DNA of 64,000 nucleotides from QQVM01 sp035341855. Its GTDB lineage: Bacteria > Bacteroidota > Bacteroidia > AKYH767-A > 2013-40CM-41-45. Made by a program: the position numbers and the translations under genes. The DNA lies in assembly GCA_035341855.1 (NCBI GenBank), contig DAOQWA010000013.1, forward strand, positions 1 to 64,000, written 5' to 3'. Of the stretch, positions 53,241 to 60,208 are shown in pieces. Every line of letters starts with the position of its first letter. The stretch's first letter is position 1. Below the pieces are notes generated by a model. That model saw only the letters and a program-made list of their open reading frames with translations, was not told where the DNA came from and searched no databases.

Positions 53241-53687
53241 ATGCCAAGAAAAAAAACTGTAGTTGTTCCAATACAAATTCTGGATATTGAAGAAGATGGC
53301 TTTCACCTTTTAATAGAAGCCAAAATTGGAGGTAAAGTAGCTTTGTTATTGATCGATAGCGGAGCTTCAAGAACGGTATTTGATATAAACCGGATCAAGG
53401 TATTTACTGCTGACCAATGGTTCGAGCCCCACGATAAACTTTCAACAGGATTGGGGACGAATACAATGGTCACTCATACTACTGAACTCTCAGATCTGGA
53501 AATTGGGGAACTTTCTTTACCGGGCTTTAAAGCTGTTTTACTCGATCTCGGACATGTTAATGAATCCTATTTGAAACTTAATCTTCATCCAATTGATGGT
53601 GTCCTGGGGAGTGATGTTCTTCTAAAATATAAAGCTGTCATCGATTATGGCAGGAGGGAACTGCTGCTGGAAGCTTCTAATAGATAA
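53241..53687 (+). CDS. Retropepsin-like aspartic protease (clan AA)
   Basis: 148 residues with no signal peptide. The active-site motif is D39-S40-G41 in LLIDSGASRTVFDINR, flanked by the ALL.IDSGA strand; a second conserved stretch is GVLGSDVLLKYKAVIDYGRR, the usual C-terminal 'hGxD.L' of clan AA bacterial proteases such as the SASP/PerP type. Single-domain members act as dimers. No substrate is known. Its stop overlaps the convergent DCC gene by 11 bp, and a terminator lies directly upstream. Confidence 0.85.
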   Translation: MPRKKTVVVPIQILDIEEDGFHLLIEAKIGGKVALLLIDSGASRTVFDINRIKVFTADQWFEPHDKLSTGLGTNTMVTHTTELSDLEIGELSLPGFKAVLLDLGHVNESYLKLNLHPIDGVLGSDVLLKYKAVIDYGRRELLLEASNR

Positions 53688-54084
53688 TTTTTCCCGATAT
53701 CATCGGATCAATAGAACAATATTTTGATTTTCCGAAAAAACTATATCTGTTCTTTGCAATAAAAAAATATATCCGGTTACGTAAATATCGGGGAAAGAGA
53801 AGAAGAATTTTAAGCGGCCATTTATATGTATTCAGATCTTCTGCAATTTTTAAGACTGCATCAGAATATAAAAATACTTTATCACCCTGGATTAGTATTA
53901 AACTATCAGGAGTTGAGCTCTCTAAACCAAATGCTTTTAAAAGTTTCTTTCCTTTTTCACTCTTCAAACCGCAAATCCTGAATTTATCCCGGCGGTCTTT
54001 TTTTGCTACTATCCCGACTAAGCGATTACAAATTAAACATTCATCGTCCATAAGAATCACTGAATATGGACTATCGTTCATCAT
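53677..54084 (-). CDS. DCC-family thiol-disulfide oxidoreductase (DUF393)
   Basis: 135 residues. The family motif DxxCxxC is D13-x-x-C16-x-x-C19 in VILMDDECLICNRLVGIVAK. The downstream DRRDKFRICGLKSEKGK and DSLILIQGDKVFLYSDAVLK match the family, as does the hydrophobic LYFFIAKNRYSFFGKSKYC end. DCC proteins are thioredoxin-like; their substrates are mostly unknown. Its ATG overlaps the stop of the propeller lipoprotein gene by 4 bp (ATGA), so the two are translationally coupled. It has a short convergent overlap with the retropepsin gene. Confidence 0.88.
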   Translation of the reverse strand: MMNDSPYSVILMDDECLICNRLVGIVAKKDRRDKFRICGLKSEKGKKLLKAFGLESSTPDSLILIQGDKVFLYSDAVLKIAEDLNTYKWPLKILLLFPRYLRNRIYFFIAKNRYSFFGKSKYCSIDPMISGKIIY

Positions 54085-55568
54085 TTTTTATAATCTACAA
54101 AATAAGGGAAGTTTAGAAGTTCGTTTTTATACTGAAACGAATTTCCGTCGGATAATTCTTTTCGCAGGAGTTGTAATGTATTAAGATCGATCACTGTAAG
54201 ATATCCATTTCTCCCTCCACAGTCAGATGAATGATGAGGTGCAGGACCACTTTGGTCGAGGTTGAGATTTGCTATGTATACACAAGCATGATCTTCGTCA
54301 ACCGCTATACCGTGAGGTTGATAACCACTATATACATAATTGACGACTGTATTGGTATTAGAGTTAATAATGTAAACTGAACCTCTGCGAACGGCATCTA
54401 ATTGATCATTGGTGCAGGTCACAAAGACGTATGGTTTACTTGTAGAGATGGCAAATTCCTGGGGTTGTTCACCTACGGGTATTGCAGTCAAAAAGGAATC
54501 GTTTGAAGTTTGAAAGACACGAACCTCATTTGATTTTTGGCAACTTATATAATACTTAGTTCCGTCTGCGCTCAGGATCATCTCGTGTGGATCAAGAGAA
54601 GATGACGTAGTTTTACTTTGTCCGGGAACCAGAACGATAGAATTGTAACTGTAGAAAGGGTCGTTAAGATCGACCTTATTAATGAAATTTCCTGATTGTG
54701 AAGTGAGGTAAAGCCAATTTCCATCCGGAGTAATAAAACCTCCGTGAGGAAACTCAGGACTTATGTTTGTTTCAATGGTCATGCTCTCCAGATCTACTAC
54801 TGCAGTTCTTTGTAAATTTGTAGCACTAACAAACCCCTTCTTTGAATCCGGAGTTATTATTATTGTGTTCCAGTCACCTGATCCAAGCATTAGAGATGCA
54901 ACTAATGAATCATCTGACGTTCTGAACTTTTGTAGTACCTGTCCTGAATAGAATACTACATACCAAAATTGTCTGTCGGGGGATACACGAACCATATGTG
55001 GTGATTCTATGGTAAGGGGATCTGTTCCTACACCTATATACTTCATTATTATTTTTGAGTCTGCATCAATTACTGCGACTTGATCACAACCTTGCATGCA
55101 GATATAAGCTTTTTTCCTGTTAGGATCGTCAGGGAATTTCAGCATTCCATTTTTATCAGGAGCTCCTCTAAGGATCCAGTCATATAACAATTGATATTCT
55201 TCTCGGGATAGAGGAGGGAGTTCATAGGGCATGAGAGGTTCTAATGTTTGCCCTAAACTTGAGTCGGTATTTACACTATATAAAAGATAACTGTACTGAG
55301 GACTAAATGGAACAACACTACTGCCATTTCTTCCACCTTCAAACATTAAATCCCAGGTTGTGAAATCGAGTCCTCCTACGTTAGCACGACTTAAACTATT
55401 GTGACAACCTGAGGTTGCACATTTTTTTACAAGTATGTTTGCAATTTCAGGCGGGTAGTTTGATTCCGGAACCGGTTTTTCTGACTTTTCATAGCTACAT
55501 GAACTTAATATAACTCCACCGGTAAAAGTGAAAATAAAAAATGATTTAATGATTTTTATTAGGTTCAT
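54081..55568 (-). CDS. Lipoprotein with heme c motif and YncE-like beta-propeller
   Basis: 495 residues. Lipobox LSSC (C24) follows a hydrophobic stretch. Residues about 40-135 are a c-type cytochrome-like domain with C50-x4-C55-H56 (KKCATSGCHNS), a downstream candidate axial methionine in LMPYELPPLSREEYQLLYDW and the end WILRGAPDKNG, as in planctomycete-type cytochrome domains. Residues about 150-495 hold YncE-like propeller blades: KAYICMQGCDQVAVIDADSK, ITPDSKKGFVSATNLQRTAV, YISCQKSNEVRVFQTSN, VGEQPQEFAIST. The heme site spacing CX4CH is less common than CXXCH. It is probably an extracytoplasmic redox or sensor protein; ligand unknown. Its start overlaps the preceding lipoprotein gene by 4 bp. 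Confidence 0.85.
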   Translation of the reverse strand: MNLIKIIKSFFIFTFTGGVILSSCSYEKSEKPVPESNYPPEIANILVKKCATSGCHNSLSRANVGGLDFTTWDLMFEGGRNGSSVVPFSPQYSYLLYSVNTDSSLGQTLEPLMPYELPPLSREEYQLLYDWILRGAPDKNGMLKFPDDPNRKKAYICMQGCDQVAVIDADSKIIMKYIGVGTDPLTIESPHMVRVSPDRQFWYVVFYSGQVLQKFRTSDDSLVASLMLGSGDWNTIIITPDSKKGFVSATNLQRTAVVDLESMTIETNISPEFPHGGFITPDGNWLYLTSQSGNFINKVDLNDPFYSYNSIVLVPGQSKTTSSSLDPHEMILSADGTKYYISCQKSNEVRVFQTSNDSFLTAIPVGEQPQEFAISTSKPYVFVTCTNDQLDAVRRGSVYIINSNTNTVVNYVYSGYQPHGIAVDEDHACVYIANLNLDQSGPAPHHSSDCGGRNGYLTVIDLNTLQLLRKELSDGNSFQYKNELLNFPYFVDYKK

Positions 55569-55972
55569 TCGCTAACCATTAATGTAATATTGAGGCCTTT
55601 GTCCTGCAAGCCGGGATTTGTTAATACAATCGGAGTGGAGCCGATCACATCTGCTCCAAAATAATAATCATAGCCTTGCGCAAATAAATAATAGTTTCCG
55701 GGGAATAGCTTTTCGAATCTAGCTTTACCATCACTATCTGCTATTGTTTTATATTCATACAGAGCAGTATCAATACCTGGAAATGTAGTGGCATTTTTTT
55801 TAAGGTAAACAGGAATATTTGGTACGTTCCAGGAATGATGCATCACTGTTATATCCAATGAATATGTACCGTAAACTATCTGACCTTTGTCTGAATCTTT
55901 TTTACAGGAATATGCTGCAAAGATCAAAAAGGTTAGAAAAATACCCGGCAAAGCAATTTTGAAAACTTTCAT
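55565..55972 (-). CDS. Small lipoprotein with beta-sandwich, paralog of the next gene upstream
   Basis: 135 residues. Signal and lipobox end in AYSC (about C23). The mature part opens YGTYSLDITVMHHSWNVPNI and continues with FEKLFPGNYYLFAQGYDYYF and GADVIGSTPIVL, ending LNITLMVSE. This is a carboxypeptidase-regulatory-like or SpaA-like beta sandwich. It shares HH after the first strand, GxYYL(F/Y)A(Q/S)G(Y/W)D, VIG and a V-(S/T)-E end with the protein encoded at 55979-56392. The function is unknown. Its ATG is 6 bp after that gene's stop, and its stop overlaps the propeller gene by 4 bp. Confidence 0.8.
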   Translation of the reverse strand: MKVFKIALPGIFLTFLIFAAYSCKKDSDKGQIVYGTYSLDITVMHHSWNVPNIPVYLKKNATTFPGIDTALYEYKTIADSDGKARFEKLFPGNYYLFAQGYDYYFGADVIGSTPIVLTNPGLQDKGLNITLMVSE

Positions 55973-55978
55973 ATGATA

Positions 55979-56392
55979 TTAATCTTCGGTCACGGCAATA
56001 TCAACGTGTAATTCTCCTGAGTCATCTTCCGTGGAGAAGGCACGTCCGCCAATTACCACTTGACTTATGCCGGTATCCCATCCAGATGCATATAAGTAAT
56101 AGTCACCGCATTTTAAACCAGAAATGTGAACATGATCTTCAGGATATTCGCCAATAAACATTGCGTCAGCACCGGCAGGTGCGCCACTCCAGTCTTTTGC
56201 ATTAAACTTGACCCATACAGTATCAGGACGCAGCGAATCATTTATAATCACTGATCCATGATGTTTTAACTGTGCAACCAGTGTTAGGTTTCCGCCTGTT
56301 CCCGCCTCACATTTATTCTCTTTTTTACATGATGATTGAACAATAAATATTCCGACAAGGCTAATTAGAGAAAGGATTCTTAATGATTTCAT
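55979..56392 (-). CDS. Small lipoprotein with beta-sandwich, first gene of the propeller operon
   Basis: 137 residues. The N-terminus is MKSLRILSLISLVGIFIVQS and the lipobox ends in SSC (C22). The mature part runs LTLVAQLKHHGSVIINDSLR, then GDYYLYASGWDTGISQVVIG and ends VDIAVTED. The HH pair and the GDYYLYASGWD phrase are shared with its downstream neighbour, so the two are likely tandem paralogs, although overall similarity is low. The HH could bind a metal, but no other ligand set is evident. No promoter match was found within 100 bp upstream. Confidence 0.78.
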   Translation of the reverse strand: MKSLRILSLISLVGIFIVQSSCKKENKCEAGTGGNLTLVAQLKHHGSVIINDSLRPDTVWVKFNAKDWSGAPAGADAMFIGEYPEDHVHISGLKCGDYYLYASGWDTGISQVVIGGRAFSTEDDSGELHVDIAVTED

Positions 56393-57385
56393 GTTAGTAT
56401 TTGTGGTTTAGGTTGATTTTAGAATTGATGATTCAATTATTAACAAACAACTGGACTGAGAGTTTTCGGGTTTTGGATTCAGTCGAAAACATAGTTTTTA
56501 AGGCAGACCCTCATTATGTAAATTGATGAATGCCAGGACGCCATTTCTGATCAAATAAAGGTAAAAATAGGAATTCAAAACTGATATATGTCACAAATTT
56601 CAAAGATTTTTTAGACAAGTTTCTTAGCCAGTGTTAGCCTTCTTTATCAGATACCGGACTACTTCGGAAAGCCGGTAAATAAGTTGGCACTACGGGTAAT
56701 GGTTCGTAAGGGTGTTTGTTTCTTACAGTTCCTTGAAAGGCTTGCGAATGCAATTCTCCGGATAAAGATAGCAGCAATGTTGCTTTGTAAACAGGTACAA
56801 AATAAATATCATGTTGAAATATTATTTTTCAATGAATGCCTTACATACCACAATCGACTTCCGGGTTAAAGAAGTGATCGGACTTTCAACAGATCAAAAC
56901 ATTTAAATTTACATAAATAGAGGAGGACCTCTAAGCTGTGAGAATGAAAGCTCTCCGCAGAGTTCCGCGTGGTATAAGAATTGATGAACGGTACTATAGA
57001 AAAGTGTTCTTTTAATGTGGAATTTCTCCAAAAGGGCAAGAGGTGTTGGTACAGAAAACTGAAGCAAAGAACAGTATTCATTTAGTTTGCTGATAGGTTG
57101 TTTCTGTACTTTCCGCATGAATATTTTGAATTTTTCAGCGTGAAAGAGATTTTGCAAATATCATGTAGACACGAAACTGATACTTGAACAATCAGTAATA
57201 TGTATGATAGATATTTTTGAAACATAGCAACTAATTCAATTCATGAATTATTTAATGGAAATTCATACTCTGTTTCTTTGATGAATGAGAAGAAGTATTT
57301 TAAACCTAATTTGATCAAATGCGTATACTAAATATGTTAAGTATTAAAATCGAAGTATCTGTTTGATTAGAAAAGTGATTGACTG
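56393..57385. other. 993-bp region without a credible gene
   Basis: AT-rich sequence between the lipoprotein operon (divergent) and the pseudouridine synthase gene. Only short open frames occur: 56684-56869 (+), 56866-57081 (-) and 56909-57157 (-). None begins after a promoter match, has a recognisable domain or a signal peptide. A small hairpin (AGAGG, 4-nt loop, CCTCT) lies near 56920-56935. I found no tRNA-like fold, no transposase fragment and no repeat. The last 30 bp contain a near-match promoter box for the pseudouridine synthase (TCTGTTTG at 57358-57365). Confidence 0.6.
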
Positions 57386-57973
57386 ATGTTCAGATATTTT
57401 GCAATTCATAAACCCTTCGGCATGCTTTCTCAGTTTACCAGAGAAGGTGATAAGCAGTCATTAGCAGATCTGGAATTCAGCTTTCCAAAAGATGTGTACC
57501 CGATTGGTCGCCTGGACGCTGATAGTGAAGGTTTGCTGTTACTCAGCAATGACCCATCAGTAAATAAAGCAATTCTTGATCCGCTGCAAATGCATTGGAG
57601 AACATACCTGGTTCAGGTAGAAGGTGAAATTAATCAGGTGGCATGTGAATTGATTGCAAAAGGAGTCAGCGTGAATATTAAAGGGAAAAACCATAAAACA
57701 CTCCCGTGTAATGCCAGGTTAATACCTCCTCCTCAAAACATACATGAAAGGGTACCTCCGGTTCGCTTCAGAAAGAGTATTCCGACGTCCTTTGTGCTCC
57801 TTGAATTAAGAGAAGGTAAGTACAGACAGGTTCGAAAAATGACTGCAGCCGTAGGTTTCCCAACTTTGAGGCTAATCAGGCTTGGAATTGAGGACATCCA
57901 CTTGGGAGATCTCCGGCCCGGGGCAGTTCAAGAGTTTGAGAAAGCCACTTTTTTTAGTAAATTGAAGATATAA
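57386..57973 (+). CDS. rRNA large-subunit pseudouridine synthase, RluE type
   Basis: 195 residues. It starts MFRYFAIHKPFGMLSQFTRE and has the catalytic motif GRLDADSEGLLLLSND with D44, then a loop KGKNHKTLPCNARLIPP and VLLELREGKYRQVRKMTAAV. No S4 domain is present, and the overall length and motifs fit the RsuA/RluB/RluE/RluF family, most like RluE, which modifies U2457 of 23S rRNA. The exact target is uncertain. A near-match promoter box lies 20 nt before the ATG. Confidence 0.88.
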   Translation: MFRYFAIHKPFGMLSQFTREGDKQSLADLEFSFPKDVYPIGRLDADSEGLLLLSNDPSVNKAILDPLQMHWRTYLVQVEGEINQVACELIAKGVSVNIKGKNHKTLPCNARLIPPPQNIHERVPPVRFRKSIPTSFVLLELREGKYRQVRKMTAAVGFPTLRLIRLGIEDIHLGDLRPGAVQEFEKATFFSKLKI

Positions 57974-58047
57974 TGCATTGAAGAACTAAACGTGTCATGG
58001 AATTGTATTTTCTCATTAGACACTATGTTAAAATTAATTAATTAGAG

Positions 58048-58055
58048 TATTTTTG
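58048..58055 (+). promoter_or_regulatory. Candidate -7 box of the M43 protease gene
   Basis: TATTTTTG is an exact TAnnTTTG, 20 nt before the ATG at 58076. No TTG is found at the usual spacing upstream. Confidence 0.4.
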
Positions 58056-58075
58056 CTATTAGAAATTAACTACTA

Positions 58076-59368
58076 ATGAATCATTACATGAAATTGAAAA
58101 CATTACTGTGTTTAACTTGGATTTTCATGGCCGGGTTTGGAACGTTTGCATCTTCACCTGATCAAAGGAAAACACGTTGTGCAACTGTTGATTACGTGAA
58201 TAAACTGAAAGCTGAAAACCCCAATTATCTTGAAAATAAGCTAATTGATAAAAAAATCCTTGAAGAACTGGAAGCTGATCAGAGCCTTTCCAGAGTGTCA
58301 AATGTTATCCATACCATACCGGTGGTAGTCCATGTGATTTACAAAACGACAGCTCAAAATATTTCTGATGCTCAGATATTATCTCAAATTCAGGTCCTTA
58401 ATGAAGACTTTGGCAGGAGGAATCCTGACACAACACACACTCCTTCGTTTTGGTCAGGGATTGCAGCTACTACGAACTTTCAATTTTGCCTTGCAAAGCA
58501 GGACCCATCAGGTAATCCAACGACAGGTATAGAACGTCGTGTGACAACGACCAATTCGTTTAGCACCAGCAACAACATGAAACACTACAGCAGCGGTGGT
58601 CTTGATGCATGGGATGTAAACAGATACTTCAATATTTGGGTATGTAATTTGGGTAGTTTTTTATTGGGCTATGCTGAACCTCCATCCAGTGTTCATTCTG
58701 ATGAATATGGCGTTGTCATTCTGTACGATGCCTTTGGAAGAATAGGGACAGTGTCTTCACCATATGATCTGGGAAGAACAACAACACATGAAATAGGACA
58801 TGCTTTCGGTATGGAGCATATTTGGGGAGATGATAATGACTGTTCGGGAAGTGATGGTATAGCTGATACCCCGGACCAGGAAATCGAGACCTATGATTGT
58901 CCGGTGACGGTTCCTATGTTTGATGGTTGTACCGGCTCAGGAAATGGGATAATGTATATGAATTATATGGATTACACCGATGATGCATGTATGAACATGT
59001 TTACAGTAGGTCAGGCTAATCGTATGAACTTGCTAATGGGTGCATTTTATCCTACGCTTCTGGTATCGACCGCTTGTGAAGATGTTACAGGAATTAATGA
59101 GGCATCGAATAATTTTTCTTTTAGTATTTATCCTAATCCAAGCAGCGGACTTGTAAAGCTTGATATGTATTTAATGGAAAATATCGGTTCTGGAGTAAAT
59201 CTTTATGTTTCTGATATGCTGGGAAGAAGTGTCTTGCAAGAGAGTATTTCTAATCCTAGCGGTCAAACGCATGACTTAGATTTGCGTGATCAGGATGCAG
59301 GTATATATTTTGTGACTTTGTTTAATGATAACTATCGAAGAACAGTAAGACTGGAGATCAATAAATAA
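58076..59368 (+). CDS. T9SS-secreted pappalysin-like (M43) metalloprotease
   Basis: 430 residues (an alternative ATG at 58088 would give a cleaner signal peptide, MKLKTLLCLTWIFMAGFGTF). The catalytic zinc motif is HEIGHAFGMEH, with H238, E239, H242 and H248; the Met-turn region is MYMNYMDYTDDACMNMFTVG. N-terminal IPVVVHVIYKTTAQNISDAQ and IQVLNEDFGRRN are the typical start of M43 proteases. The last ~75 residues (FSFSIYPNPSSGLVKLDMYL, YVSDMLGRSVLQES, GIYFVTLFNDNYRRTVRLEI) are a type A T9SS sorting domain. It is an extracellular zinc protease. No terminator other than a weak 7-bp hairpin follows at 59378-59401. Confidence 0.92.
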   Translation: MNHYMKLKTLLCLTWIFMAGFGTFASSPDQRKTRCATVDYVNKLKAENPNYLENKLIDKKILEELEADQSLSRVSNVIHTIPVVVHVIYKTTAQNISDAQILSQIQVLNEDFGRRNPDTTHTPSFWSGIAATTNFQFCLAKQDPSGNPTTGIERRVTTTNSFSTSNNMKHYSSGGLDAWDVNRYFNIWVCNLGSFLLGYAEPPSSVHSDEYGVVILYDAFGRIGTVSSPYDLGRTTTHEIGHAFGMEHIWGDDNDCSGSDGIADTPDQEIETYDCPVTVPMFDGCTGSGNGIMYMNYMDYTDDACMNMFTVGQANRMNLLMGAFYPTLLVSTACEDVTGINEASNNFSFSIYPNPSSGLVKLDMYLMENIGSGVNLYVSDMLGRSVLQESISNPSGQTHDLDLRDQDAGIYFVTLFNDNYRRTVRLEINK

Positions 59369-59433
59369 CATTCAATAAGAGCAAGGGAGGTGATTTGCTC
59401 TATTAAAATCAATTTGCTTTGCGGAGTATTTTT

Positions 59434-60189
59434 TTACTCTTCTTTAACGTATTTCAGAAAAAGTTCCATCCCGGCTTTCTTGTCTTTGTCAAACACCAGG
59501 TGAATATTCTTTGCAAAGTAATTTTCTATCTGCTCCTTTGACAAGTGCTCTGAACTTTGATCCGCAATAATTTGTGGTATTAGCTGCTGACATAAGCTTA
59601 ATGATTCATTGAATTTTTTTACGATTTCTGAGTCAATGACCTTGTTTGATACCCAGCAGGCAAACACGAATGGGAGTCCTGTTAATTTCTTCCATTCTTC
59701 TGAAAGGTCGTAAACATAGGGGAATTGATCGGAAGCTGAAAAAGCCCTGTCGCCAATTATCAAACCTGCTGTATTCCCATTGATGTTTTCTTCATACCCC
59801 GGTTTTGTATCAATCCAATCCGGACTTATATTCCACAATTTCTTTGATAAAATTTTTACAAGCTGTACAGAAGTCTTCGATTGATAGTCAAGCAGAATTC
59901 TTTTTACATTTTGAAGAGGCGTGTGACTCAGTAGAAGAACAGATGCGACAGGTCCATCAGCTGCAATGCAATAATTACTGATTATCTGAGCCGATGTTAA
60001 TTCAGGAATTACAGTCACCGGTACAAGTCCGATGTCAACACGGCCATCCAGTAACTTAGCAGCGCACTCGCTGGGGATATCCAGTGAAATATCCATAAGT
60101 TTACCTGCTCCGGATTTCTCCAGAGATAAAATAAAAGGTTTACTGTTCAGGTATGAAACAACTGAAAGCTTGATTTTTGGATCGCTCAT
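59434..60189 (-). CDS. mqnA: Chorismate dehydratase MqnA (futalosine pathway)
   Basis: 251 residues with a periplasmic-binding-like fold but no signal peptide. The opening KLSVVSYLNSKPFILSLEKS and SECAAKLLDGRVDIGLVPVT are the phrases that mark MqnA; IGDRAFSASDQFPYVYDLSE and GLPFVFACWVSNK are also typical. MqnA removes water from chorismate to 3-enolpyruvylbenzoate, the first step of the futalosine route to menaquinone. This implies the organism respires with menaquinone made by the mqn pathway. It starts 19 bp after the RND permease stop, so it may be read from the efflux operon. Confidence 0.92.
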   Translation of the reverse strand: MSDPKIKLSVVSYLNSKPFILSLEKSGAGKLMDISLDIPSECAAKLLDGRVDIGLVPVTVIPELTSAQIISNYCIAADGPVASVLLLSHTPLQNVKRILLDYQSKTSVQLVKILSKKLWNISPDWIDTKPGYEENINGNTAGLIIGDRAFSASDQFPYVYDLSEEWKKLTGLPFVFACWVSNKVIDSEIVKKFNESLSLCQQLIPQIIADQSSEHLSKEQIENYFAKNIHLVFDKDKKAGMELFLKYVKEE

Positions 60190-60208
60190 ATTTATTTACA
60201 GAACGATT

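Noticed and set aside
56684..56869. 61-residue open frame in the large intergenic region
   Set aside because: No family resemblance, no promoter match and no conserved pattern; the length is expected by chance.
56866..57157. Two overlapping minus-strand open frames of 71 and 82 residues
   Set aside because: They overlap each other in different frames, have no domain or signal, and look like random translation.
59378..59401. Hairpin after the M43 protease gene as an intrinsic terminator
   Set aside because: The stem is only 7 bp with a 10-nt loop and no T run follows, so it is too weak to call.
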